Assembly: GCF_947498005.1 (NCBI RefSeq)
Contig: NZ_CANMIW010000002.1
Span: 62,001-126,000, forward strand
Length of the DNA stretch: 64,000 nt
Source: an uncultured Winogradskyella sp.
GTDB lineage: Bacteria > Bacteroidota > Bacteroidia > Flavobacteriales > Flavobacteriaceae
Direction: 5' to 3'
Shown here: piece by piece, positions 45,358 to 52,197 of the stretch
Numbering within the stretch: the first letter of the stretch is position 1
Layout of the letters: each line of letters opens with the position of its first letter
The notes under the pieces: generated by a model
The model's database searches: none
The model's input: only the letters and a program-made list of their open reading frames with translations
What the model was told of the DNA's origin: nothing
Program-made: the position numbers and the translations under genes

Positions 45358-45377
45358 ATTCCTGCGAAAACAGGAAT
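45358..45377. repeat. ATTCCTG-type intergenic hairpin, copy 3
   Basis: ATTCCTG (45358-45364), CGAAAA and CAGGAAT (45371-45377), 3 bp after the transporter stop. It has the same arms as the two copies after etfB. Confidence 0.7.
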
Positions 45378-45413
45378 CTTTAAAATTATAGTTAATAACT
45401 TATCATATATAGT

Positions 45414-45449
45414 AAAGCATCAAATATTTAATTTTGATGCTTTTTTTTT
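45414..45449 (+). terminator. Terminator after the nucleoside transporter
   Basis: AAAGCATCAAA (45414-45424) pairs with TTTGATGCTTT (45433-45443) around an 8-nt loop, followed by a long T-run. Confidence 0.85.
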
Positions 45450-45593
45450 ATTTTCGTAAGCTGTCATGCTGAACTAGTTTATTCATTTGATTTACTTTAG
45501 TTTAAAAAAAATATGAATCTTCAATTTAAGCATCTCATCATAACAAAATTTTAGTTTAATTTAAAAGGATTCTCACTTTTGTGGGAAGTGCAC

Positions 45594-46418
45594 ATGAAAC
45601 AATACCACGACTTAGTAAAACACGTTTTAGGCGAAGGCAACGAAAAAGGAGATAGAACAGGGACAGGTACAACCTCTGTTTTTGGTTATCAAATGCGATT
45701 TGATTTAAGCGAAGGTTTCCCAATGGTAACCACCAAAAAGTTACATTTGAAATCTATAATACATGAGCTGCTTTGGTTCTTAAAGGGCGATACAAATACT
45801 AAGTATTTAACAGAGAATGGCGTAAGAATCTGGAATGAATGGGCTGATGAAAATGGCGATTTAGGACCTGTTTATGGTCATCAATGGCGTAATTGGGCCA
45901 GTGAAGACATTGACCAAATAAAAGAAGTTATTTCAACTTTAAAAAATAATCCGAATAGTAGAAGAATGATGGTTTCTGCATGGAATCCTTCTGTTTTACC
46001 AGATACATCTAAATCTTTTTCAGAGAATGTAGCTAACGGAAAAGCGGCTTTACCGCCTTGCCATGCATTCTTTCAATTTTATGTGGCAGATGGAAAATTA
46101 TCTTGTCAACTGTATCAACGTAGTGCAGACATCTTTTTAGGTGTACCTTTTAATATAGGCTCTTACGCTTTATTTACTATGATGATGGCACAAGTTTGTG
46201 GTTATGAAGCAGGCGATTTTATTCACACATTTGGTGATGCGCATATTTATAATAATCATAGGGAGCAATTAGAATTACAATTATCTAGAGAGCCTAGACC
46301 ATTACCTAAAATGATTTTAAATCCGGATGTAAAAGATATTTTCGACTTTAAATTCGAAGATTTTACCTTAGTAGATTATAATCCGCATGCTCACATTAAA
46401 GGTAAGGTTGCTATATAA
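45594..46418 (+). CDS. thyA: Thymidylate synthase
   Basis: A 274-aa enzyme that methylates dUMP to dTMP with methylenetetrahydrofolate, releasing dihydrofolate. The ATG at 45594 gives the conserved start [12 protein letters not shown]; an in-frame TTG five codons upstream is ignored. Motifs are [54 protein letters not shown] (Arg123-Arg124), [12 protein letters not shown] with the nucleophile Cys156, [14 protein letters not shown] and GDAHIYNNH. The product dihydrofolate is recycled by the DHFR domain encoded about 700 bp downstream. Confidence 0.96.
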   Translation: MKQYHDLVKHVLGEGNEKGDRTGTGTTSVFGYQMRFDLSEGFPMVTTKKLHLKSIIHELLWFLKGDTNTKYLTENGVRIWNEWADENGDLGPVYGHQWRNWASEDIDQIKEVISTLKNNPNSRRMMVSAWNPSVLPDTSKSFSENVANGKAALPPCHAFFQFYVADGKLSCQLYQRSADIFLGVPFNIGSYALFTMMMAQVCGYEAGDFIHTFGDAHIYNNHREQLELQLSREPRPLPKMILNPDVKDIFDFKFEDFTLVDYNPHAHIKGKVAI

Positions 46419-46440
46419 ATTTAAGAAGTAATTATTAAAG

Positions 46441-46476
46441 AAAAAGCGTTTCGAAATAAATCGAAACGCTTTTTAT
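46441..46476. terminator. Bidirectional terminator between thyA and the CBM48-like gene
   Basis: A 14-bp perfect stem (AAAAAGCGTTTCGA at 46441-46454 with TCGAAACGCTTTTT at 46461-46474) and a 6-nt loop lie between convergent genes. Confidence 0.88.
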
Positions 46477-46497
46477 ATTTATAGATAATGTAGTATC

Positions 46498-46800
46498 TTA
46501 TAAGTTGATAACACCATTCTCTGCTCCAGCAAAGTCACTCCAAGCATAAGAATCTGCCTGTTCATCATTGATGTAAGATTTACCATCAACAAGGTATCTG
46601 AATTCGTAAGAATTGTCTTTTTCTAAATCAACAGTTGCTTTAAAAGTACCGTTTTTTAATTTCTTTAATTTAGTAGCTTTTTTTGCGTTCCACTCGTTAA
46701 AGCTTCCAACAACAACTACACTTTTTGCCTCTTCTGCAGGTACAGAAAATGTTACCTTACAAACAGGCTTGCTTTTTAAATACTGCTTTTTAATTGCCAT
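46498..46800 (-). CDS. Isoamylase N-terminal-like (CBM48/AMPK glycogen-binding) domain protein
   Basis: A 100-aa single-domain protein with no signal peptide. It carries the early-set/CBM48 pattern: CKVTFSVPAEEAKSVVVVGSFNEWN, KLKKLKNGTFKATVDL, YEFRYLVDGKSYINDEQADSYAWS. This fold binds glycogen or starch in branching enzymes, isoamylases and the AMPK beta subunit. As a stand-alone cytoplasmic protein its partner is unknown; many flavobacteria encode such a protein. It is transcribed alone, convergent with thyA. Confidence 0.86.
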   Translation of the reverse strand: MAIKKQYLKSKPVCKVTFSVPAEEAKSVVVVGSFNEWNAKKATKLKKLKNGTFKATVDLEKDNSYEFRYLVDGKSYINDEQADSYAWSDFAGAENGVINL

Positions 46801-47087
46801 AATAATTAATTTAATTACAAGGCAAAAGTATAAAACAATAAGACATCATTAATCTATTAAGAAACTTAAAACTAAAGAATTATGAATTTCTCAATTTTGA
46901 CTTTGCATTTTGTTGAAGTAAATAATAAATAAACTCTAATTTTAATGGATTAACAATCCTGAGAATGAATTCTTTATGCCTGATTTTCAACTAAATCGAT
47001 TGCGAAATGAAAATTTTTAGCAACTCTAAATGATACAGTAATATTAAAATGAAAAAAAAGGTATCTTTATACTATTAAATTAAGATC

Positions 47088-48020
47088 ATGTTTGGGAAGA
47101 AAAAACAAGTTTCTACAATAGATAAAGACCAATTAGAGCTTATAGAAAATGCTCAAAAACGAATTAAGCAAAAGAAGCGTTTGTACATTCATTTTGTGGT
47201 GTTTTTAATTGGATCTATTATTTTAATTTTATCTGAAACCGTTTTAGGGATTGGAAAAAACTTTAAAATTGCTGGTATTAACTGGTTTGTGTTTGCAATT
47301 ATTGGCTGGTTGTTTTTACTTATTTACCATTTTGTAAGTGTATTTATCACCAATAAGTTTATGGGTAAAGCATGGGAGAAACAGCAATTAGAGAAGTTAG
47401 TAAACCAACAACAAAATAGAATTAATAAATTGAAGGAAAACTTTGTAAAGGAAGAAACTAAAATAGCTCAAACACAAGCTTATAATGAAGTTAAAGATGG
47501 CGCTATAGAAATAGAAAAAAAAAAGGCAACTGAGTTAACAATCATAGTTGCTGCTGGAGAAAATAATGCCATAGGGAAAGACAATAAATTAATATGGCAT
47601 TTAATTGACGACCTTAAGCATTTTAAATCATTAACAAATGGTCACCATATTATAATGGGACGGAAAACTTTTGAAAGTTTCCCAAAGCCATTACCAAATA
47701 GAACACATGTCGTTATTACTAGGCAGAAAGACTATAAAGTACCAGAAGGAGTAATTGTAGTAAATTCATTAGACGATGCAATTGACGCAGCAAGATTTGA
47801 TAAACAGCCTTTTATTATTGGCGGAGGAGAAATTTACAAACAAGCCATGTCTTTAGTAGATAAATTAGAGATTACAAGAGTGCATTCTAATTTTGAAAAC
47901 GCTGATACTTTTTTTCCAGAAATTGATAAAACAAAATGGCAAGAAGTTAGTAGAACTACTCATCGTGCTGATGAAAAGCATGCTTATGCATTTTCATTTA
48001 TTACGTATATAAAAAAGTAA
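47088..48020 (+). CDS. folA: 2TM-domain protein fused to dihydrofolate reductase
   Basis: A 310-aa fusion. Residues 1-95 form a 2TM domain (helices about 32-55 and 65-92) with a cytoplasmic coiled stretch (95-145). Residues about 149-310 are a complete DHFR: IIVAAGENNAIGKDNKLIWHL, catalytic Asp175 in LIDDLKHF, IIMGRKTFESFP, RTHVVITRQ, PFIIGGGEIY and TRVHSNFENADTFFPEID. DHFR reduces dihydrofolate made by ThyA. There is no plausible start codon at the DHFR boundary. A run of ten A (47515-47524) lies exactly at the junction, and either alternative frame meets a stop within three codons after it (TGA or TAA). So this is a true membrane-anchored DHFR, a frame-slip product, or an assembly artefact at the homopolymer. 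Confidence 0.85.
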   Translation: MFGKKKQVSTIDKDQLELIENAQKRIKQKKRLYIHFVVFLIGSIILILSETVLGIGKNFKIAGINWFVFAIIGWLFLLIYHFVSVFITNKFMGKAWEKQQLEKLVNQQQNRINKLKENFVKEETKIAQTQAYNEVKDGAIEIEKKKATELTIIVAAGENNAIGKDNKLIWHLIDDLKHFKSLTNGHHIIMGRKTFESFPKPLPNRTHVVITRQKDYKVPEGVIVVNSLDDAIDAARFDKQPFIIGGGEIYKQAMSLVDKLEITRVHSNFENADTFFPEIDKTKWQEVSRTTHRADEKHAYAFSFITYIKK

Positions 48021-48036
48021 TATAAAATGGACATTG

Positions 48037-48075
48037 AAAAAAGCCCCTAACTATTTTTAGATAGGGGCTTTTTTA
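48037..48075. terminator. Bidirectional terminator between the DHFR gene and metK
   Basis: AAAAAGCCCCTA pairs with TAGGGGCTTTTT, with extra CTA/TAG pairs across a one-base mismatch and a T-rich loop. A- and T-runs flank the stem in the gap between the convergent genes. Confidence 0.88.
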
Positions 48076-48091
48076 TAGGCTTAAACAGAAT

Positions 48092-49345
48092 TTAAATATT
48101 AAAAGCAGCTTTTACTTGATCAACGTAATCTAGTTTTTCCCAAGTGAATAATTCTACATCTAAAGTAATAGACTCACCATTTGGTTGTGTAAAAGATTTA
48201 CTTACCGTTTCATGTTGTCTTCCCATATGTCCATATGCTGCAGTTTCGCTATACATTGGTTGACGTAATTTTAAACGTTCTTCAATTGCAGCTGGTCTCA
48301 TGTCAAAGATTTTTTCAACTTTTTTAGCAATTTCGCCATCAGTTAAATTAAACGGACAAGTACCGTAAGTTTCAATAAAAATACCCATTGGTTCTACAAC
48401 ACCAATAGCATAAGAAACTTGCACTAATACTTCTTCACATAAACCTGAAGCAACTAAGTTTTTAGCAATATGTCTTGTTGCATATGCAGCACTTCTATCC
48501 ACTTTACTTGGATCTTTACCTGAAAAAGCACCTCCACCATGCGCACCTTTTCCGCCATAAGTGTCTACAATAATTTTACGACCAGTTAAACCTGTGTCTC
48601 CATGAGGTCCACCAATTACAAACTTTCCGGTTGGGTTTATATGGTAAGTTATATCATCATTAAATAGTTGCTGAATTGCTTCAGGTAATTTTGCAACAAC
48701 CCTTGGGATTAATATATCAACAATATCTTTTCTAATTTTAGCCAACATTATTTCGTCTGCATCAAATTCATCATGTTGTGTAGAAACTACAATAGAATCA
48801 ATTCGCTGAGGTGTGTTGTCGTCACTATATTCTATAGTTACTTGACTTTTAGAATCTGGTCTTAAGTAATCTATATCTTTATTCTCACGACGTAGTTCTG
48901 CAAGTTCAAGTAAAATTCTATGTGATAAATCTAAAGCCAAAGGCATATAGTTATCAGTTTCATTAGTGGCATAACCAAACATCATACCTTGGTCGCCAGC
49001 ACCTTGTTCTTCTTTAGTAGCTCTGTCTACTCCACGATTAATTTCTTCAGACTGTTCGTGAATAGCAGAAAAAACACCACAAGAATTACCATCAAACATA
49101 TACTCACTTTTTGTATATCCGATTTTGTTAATTGTGTCTCTTGCAATTTTCTGTACATCGAGATAGGTGTTTGATTTTACCTCACCAGCTAATACTACTT
49201 GTCCTGTTGTTACTAATGTTTCACAAGCCACTTTAGATTCTTTGTCAAAAGCTAAAAAGTTGTCAATTAATGCATCACTAATTTGGTCTGCGACTTTGTC
49301 TGGGTGTCCTTCAGAAACACTTTCTGAAGTAAATAAATATGCCAT
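48092..49345 (-). CDS. metK: S-adenosylmethionine synthase
   Basis: A 417-aa enzyme that makes SAM from methionine and ATP. The conserved segments are complete: [100 protein letters not shown] and the C-terminal YGHMGR. Length exceeds the E. coli enzyme by about 30 residues, mostly through a middle insertion near [15 protein letters not shown]-like pseudoknot and a -7 promoter element lie upstream, suggesting feedback control by its product. It is monocistronic with its own terminator. Confidence 0.96.
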   Translation of the reverse strand: MAYLFTSESVSEGHPDKVADQISDALIDNFLAFDKESKVACETLVTTGQVVLAGEVKSNTYLDVQKIARDTINKIGYTKSEYMFDGNSCGVFSAIHEQSEEINRGVDRATKEEQGAGDQGMMFGYATNETDNYMPLALDLSHRILLELAELRRENKDIDYLRPDSKSQVTIEYSDDNTPQRIDSIVVSTQHDEFDADEIMLAKIRKDIVDILIPRVVAKLPEAIQQLFNDDITYHINPTGKFVIGGPHGDTGLTGRKIIVDTYGGKGAHGGGAFSGKDPSKVDRSAAYATRHIAKNLVASGLCEEVLVQVSYAIGVVEPMGIFIETYGTCPFNLTDGEIAKKVEKIFDMRPAAIEERLKLRQPMYSETAAYGHMGRQHETVSKSFTQPNGESITLDVELFTWEKLDYVDQVKAAFNI

Positions 49346-49415
49346 AAATCCTATTTTTAGGTATCGTGTTATGAAAAAAAATGAGATTGCTTGGTCGCTA
49401 GAGAAGTCCTTAACT

Positions 49416-49492
49416 TACTGCTTTAGCATTTTTTGTTTCGGCTGAAAATTTTTCAACGTCAGAGGTTGCAATCAGATCAAATTTTTCCTCTA
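49416..49492 (-). ncRNA. SAM-II-like riboswitch candidate in the metK leader
   Basis: On the minus strand, P1 AGAGG (49491-49487) pairs with CCTCT (49465-49461) and closes a loop ending ATTGCAA. In the loop, CTG (49475-49473) and GCA (49469-49467) can pair with TGC (49428-49426) and CAG (49420-49418) in the downstream segment AATGCTAAAGCAG. This gives an H-type pseudoknot with the GCTAAA linker. The order matches the SAM-II class, whose known loop also ends AUUGCAA before P1 and whose 3' segment contains GCUAAA. An extra small hairpin (TGAAAA/TTTTCA) occupies the connecting segment. It lies 71 bp upstream of metK. The class assignment is from memory of the consensus and needs a covariance-model check. 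Confidence 0.55.
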
Positions 49493-49505
49493 AATTTTGA
49501 TAATG

Positions 49506-49513
49506 CAAAAGTA
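49506..49513 (-). promoter_or_regulatory. Putative -7 promoter element for the metK leader
   Basis: TACTTTTG on the minus strand matches TAnnTTTG and would start transcription about 5-8 nt before the riboswitch P1. No TTG is seen at the -33 distance. Confidence 0.45.
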
Positions 49514-49591
49514 GAAAAATTAAATGAATATTAAATCCATTTCATTTTTTTTATGTTTTTTTTAGCGTTAAATGCTTATGCTTTATTTTAT

Positions 49592-49599
49592 TATTTTTG
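49592..49599 (+). promoter_or_regulatory. Putative -7 promoter element for the alginate lyase gene
   Basis: TATTTTTG matches TAnnTTTG and lies about 110 bp before the chosen ATG at 49711. It falls at the very start of the longer reading frame, which argues against a start at 49597. Confidence 0.35.
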
Positions 49600-49710
49600 T
49601 TGCATGGGTTTATAAATCCTTCAAAACGAAGATTACTTATTTTATATAAATTATCATCAAGTATTCGTTTTGTCACGTATTTTAGACTTTTTACAAAATA
49701 TTATACACGC

Positions 49711-50910
49711 ATGAAATTATTATCCTTGGCTTGTTCTTTATTGATTTTTACAGTTCTATTTGGTTGTAGTTCTAAGGATTCTGATGAAGATGATGTTACA
49801 GAAAATTTAACCTTAACTGGAGTTTCTGAATTTACGGCAAATGAACAAACGCAGTACATTACAGTGGCCTCTAATTTAGATTGGAGCGTAAGTGTAAACG
49901 CAGATTGGATTACTGTTTCACCAATTAGTGGATCTGATAATGGTACCGTTTATGTTACTGCGCAGACTAATACAACCTTAAATAATAGAACAGGAAGCGT
50001 AACAGTTTCTGGTGGTAATATTTCGAGAGTTGTTTCAGTATCTCAAGCAGCAGGTGAAGAAACAGGTGTTTTAGACCCAAACAATCCACCTTCTGATAAT
50101 TTTGATTTATCTACATGGAAATTAAGTATACCTGATGACCAAGGAAACGGTACAGCTTCAACGATTTCAGTAAGCGATATACAAGGTTATCAAAACAGCT
50201 CTTATTTCTATACAGCTTCAGATGGTGGAATGGTGTTTAAATGTCCAGTGGCAGGTTTTACAACATCCGAAAATACGAGTTATACTAGGGTTGAATTACG
50301 AGAAATGTTAAGAGGAACTAACACGAGTATAGGTACTCAAGGCGTAAACGGAAATAACTGGGTTTTTGGTACTGCTCCAACTTCAGACATTAATGCTGCT
50401 GCTGCTTATGATGGTGTAATGAATGCTACACTTGCGGTTAATCACGTTACGACAACAGGGAGCAGTAGTCATATTGGTCGTGTAATAATAGGTCAAATTC
50501 ATGCAAATAATGATGAGCCTATTCGTATTTATTATAGAAAATTATTGAACAATGAATTGGGATCAATTTATTTTGCTCATGAGCCAACAGATGGTAATGG
50601 TGATGAACAATGGCATGAAATGATTGGCTCAAGAAGTAATAGTGCAGCAAATCCTGAAGATGGAATTGCTTTAAATGAAGTGTTTAGTTATACAATTAAA
50701 GTTGTTGGCGATAGTTTAACATGTACCATTATAAGAGAAGGTAAACCAGATGTAATTAAAACTATAGATATGGTTAATAGTGGTTTTAATGTTGGTGGTC
50801 AATATATGTATTTTAAAGCAGGAGTTTATCATGTCAACAACTCAGGTAATGATGACGATTATGTACAGGCAACATTTTACGCTTTAGATAAATCACACAC
50901 AACAAATTAG
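49711..50910 (+). CDS. PL7-family alginate lyase lipoprotein with BACON domain
   Basis: A 399-aa lipoprotein. The ATG at 49711 begins a lipoprotein signal (lipobox LFGC, Cys19); the 38 codons upstream in the longer frame are not signal-like. Residues about 32-114 form a BACON domain (ITVASNLDWSVSVNADWITVSP, GSVTVSGG). The catalytic PL7 domain runs from about 130 with SYTRVELREM (193-197 core), GQIHANN (QIH 262-264) and the C-terminal YMYFKAGVYH. These three motifs hold the Arg, Gln/His and Tyr of the active site. QIH enzymes usually accept guluronate-containing alginate. Surface anchoring suggests extracellular depolymerisation of brown-algal alginate. No other alginate-use gene is adjacent. 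Confidence 0.9.
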   Translation: MKLLSLACSLLIFTVLFGCSSKDSDEDDVTENLTLTGVSEFTANEQTQYITVASNLDWSVSVNADWITVSPISGSDNGTVYVTAQTNTTLNNRTGSVTVSGGNISRVVSVSQAAGEETGVLDPNNPPSDNFDLSTWKLSIPDDQGNGTASTISVSDIQGYQNSSYFYTASDGGMVFKCPVAGFTTSENTSYTRVELREMLRGTNTSIGTQGVNGNNWVFGTAPTSDINAAAAYDGVMNATLAVNHVTTTGSSSHIGRVIIGQIHANNDEPIRIYYRKLLNNELGSIYFAHEPTDGNGDEQWHEMIGSRSNSAANPEDGIALNEVFSYTIKVVGDSLTCTIIREGKPDVIKTIDMVNSGFNVGGQYMYFKAGVYHVNNSGNDDDYVQATFYALDKSHTTN

Positions 50911-50942
50911 TATATTGTTATTAAAACACGTATTATAACCTA

Positions 50943-51353
50943 ATGTTATCAAAAAAAACAAAATACGGAATAAAGGCATTAGTTTATTTAGCTAGGCAAG
51001 AAGACCGTATGCCTGTACAAATTTCTACCATTTCTCAATCAGAAAATATATCTCGAAAATTCTTAGAGAGTATCTTGCTATCCTTGAGAAAAAATGGATT
51101 ATTAGGATCTAAAAAAGGTAAAGGAGGAGGTTACTATTTATTAAAAGACCCTAAAGAAATCCCTATGACTACGGTTATGCGCTTATTAGAGGGGCCAATT
51201 GCAATGGTGCCTTGTGTGAGTTTAAATTTTTACGAAAAATGCGACGATTGCACAGACGAAGATGTTTGTGCAGTAAATAAACTCATGCTAAAAGTGCGCG
51301 ATAATACTTTAGAAATATTTCGTAATACAACCTTAGCAGATTTGTCTAATTAG
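50943..51353 (+). CDS. Rrf2-family transcriptional regulator, probably of sulfate assimilation
   Basis: A 136-aa winged-helix regulator. The N-terminal domain shows TKYGIKALVYLARQ, ISTISQSENISRKFLESILLSLRKNGLLGSKKGKGGGYYL. A C-terminal Cys cluster, Cys91, Cys100, Cys103 and Cys109 (PCVSLNFYEKCDDCTDEDVC), could bind an Fe-S cluster or zinc, as in IscR/NsrR-type members. It starts 32 bp after the alginate lyase stop but functionally fits the downstream sulfur genes, which begin 214 bp later. Rrf2 proteins that sense cysteine status (CymR-type) control similar genes in other bacteria. The role here is an inference from position. Confidence 0.87.
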   Translation: MLSKKTKYGIKALVYLARQEDRMPVQISTISQSENISRKFLESILLSLRKNGLLGSKKGKGGGYYLLKDPKEIPMTTVMRLLEGPIAMVPCVSLNFYEKCDDCTDEDVCAVNKLMLKVRDNTLEIFRNTTLADLSN

Positions 51354-51418
51354 CAGATTCTGAATTTTTCACACTTATTTTTTCGAATTTTTCACATGAT
51401 TCATTCAAATAAATGTTT

Positions 51419-51449
51419 TATGTTTGCATTATCCTACTAAATCGATAGG
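51419..51449 (+). promoter_or_regulatory. Promoter element and candidate operator of the sulfate-assimilation operon
   Basis: TATGTTTG (51419-51426) matches the -7 consensus TAnnTTTG. Directly downstream, at the expected transcription start, CCTA (51433-51436) and TAGG (51446-51449) form an imperfect palindrome CCTACTAAATCGATAGG. A repressor bound there would block initiation; the adjacent Rrf2 protein is the natural candidate. No TTG is found at -33. Confidence 0.45.
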
Positions 51450-51567
51450 GTTTAAGGATTAGTAAATTAATAGCAATTAATGCAAAGCGCAATAGTAGAA
51501 GATTTTAGTTATTAGACATCATACTTTCTTTCTCTTAAAATGCCTTTGAATTATTTAAAATAACGAA

Positions 51568-52188
51568 ATGATAAACATAGATATAGACATTTGGAATAAA
51601 AAACTAAGGGACAAAACACCTAGTGAAATTGCTGAATGGGCATTACAGCTTTCAGACAATTATATTGTTACCACAAGTTTTGGTATATACTCATCTGTAT
51701 TACTTAGCACTATGTCTCAACTCGATAAAGATATAAGAGTAGTTTGGTGTGATACACTTTATAACCAACCAAGTACTTATGAGCATGCTTCAAAATTAAT
51801 AGAAAAGTATAAGCTTAATATTCTTAAATATCAGAGTTTATATACTAAAGAAGAAATTGATGCAACAATAGGTTTACCAAGTCTAGAAGATGATAATCAT
51901 GCTGTTTTTTCAGAAGCAGTGAAGTTAGAACCATTTAGACGTGCCTTAAAAGAGCAGAATCCAGATATATGGTTTACTAATATTAGAGTTAGGCAAACGG
52001 AATACAGGAACAAAAAAGATATTTTAAGTTACAGTAAAGATGGTATACTCAAAGTAAGTCCATTTTACTATTGGAGTGATGCCGATTTAGATACATATAT
52101 AGAAGAACGTCAATTAGAAAAGAATGGCTATTACTTCGATCCCATTAAAGCGCTACTTAATAGAGAATGTGGAATTCACTTTCAATAA
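51568..52188 (+). CDS. cysH: Phosphoadenosine phosphosulfate (PAPS) reductase-like protein
   Basis: A 206-aa enzyme that reduces activated sulfate to sulfite. The nucleotide-binding VTTSFGIYSSVLL, VVWCDTLYNQPSTYEHA, WFTNIRVRQTEYR and the terminal RECGIHFQ with the catalytic Cys are visible. The paired Cys motifs (CC and CxxC) that hold a [4Fe-4S] cluster in APS reductases are absent; only one other Cys is present. This points to the PAPS-using type, although it is somewhat short. No cysD, cysN or cysC is in the window, so the donor nucleotide cannot be confirmed. The sulfite reductase gene follows 9 bp later. Confidence 0.88.
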   Translation: MINIDIDIWNKKLRDKTPSEIAEWALQLSDNYIVTTSFGIYSSVLLSTMSQLDKDIRVVWCDTLYNQPSTYEHASKLIEKYKLNILKYQSLYTKEEIDATIGLPSLEDDNHAVFSEAVKLEPFRRALKEQNPDIWFTNIRVRQTEYRNKKDILSYSKDGILKVSPFYYWSDADLDTYIEERQLEKNGYYFDPIKALLNRECGIHFQ

Positions 52189-52197
52189 ATAGAACAC

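Noticed and set aside
45466..45543. Possible split repeat (TGTCATGCTGAAC ... AAGCATCTCATCA) upstream of thyA
   Set aside because: The two halves recall a dispersed flavobacterial palindrome, but the arms do not pair well here and I cannot count copies from one window.
46613..46852. 79-aa plus-strand frame opposite the CBM48-like gene
   Set aside because: It is antisense to a clear early-set domain and its composition is a reverse-complement artefact.
51480..51515. 11-codon frame MQSAIVEDFSY in the cysH leader
   Set aside because: It has no Cys or Met enrichment and no alternative hairpins after it, so an attenuation role like that of pheA is not supported.
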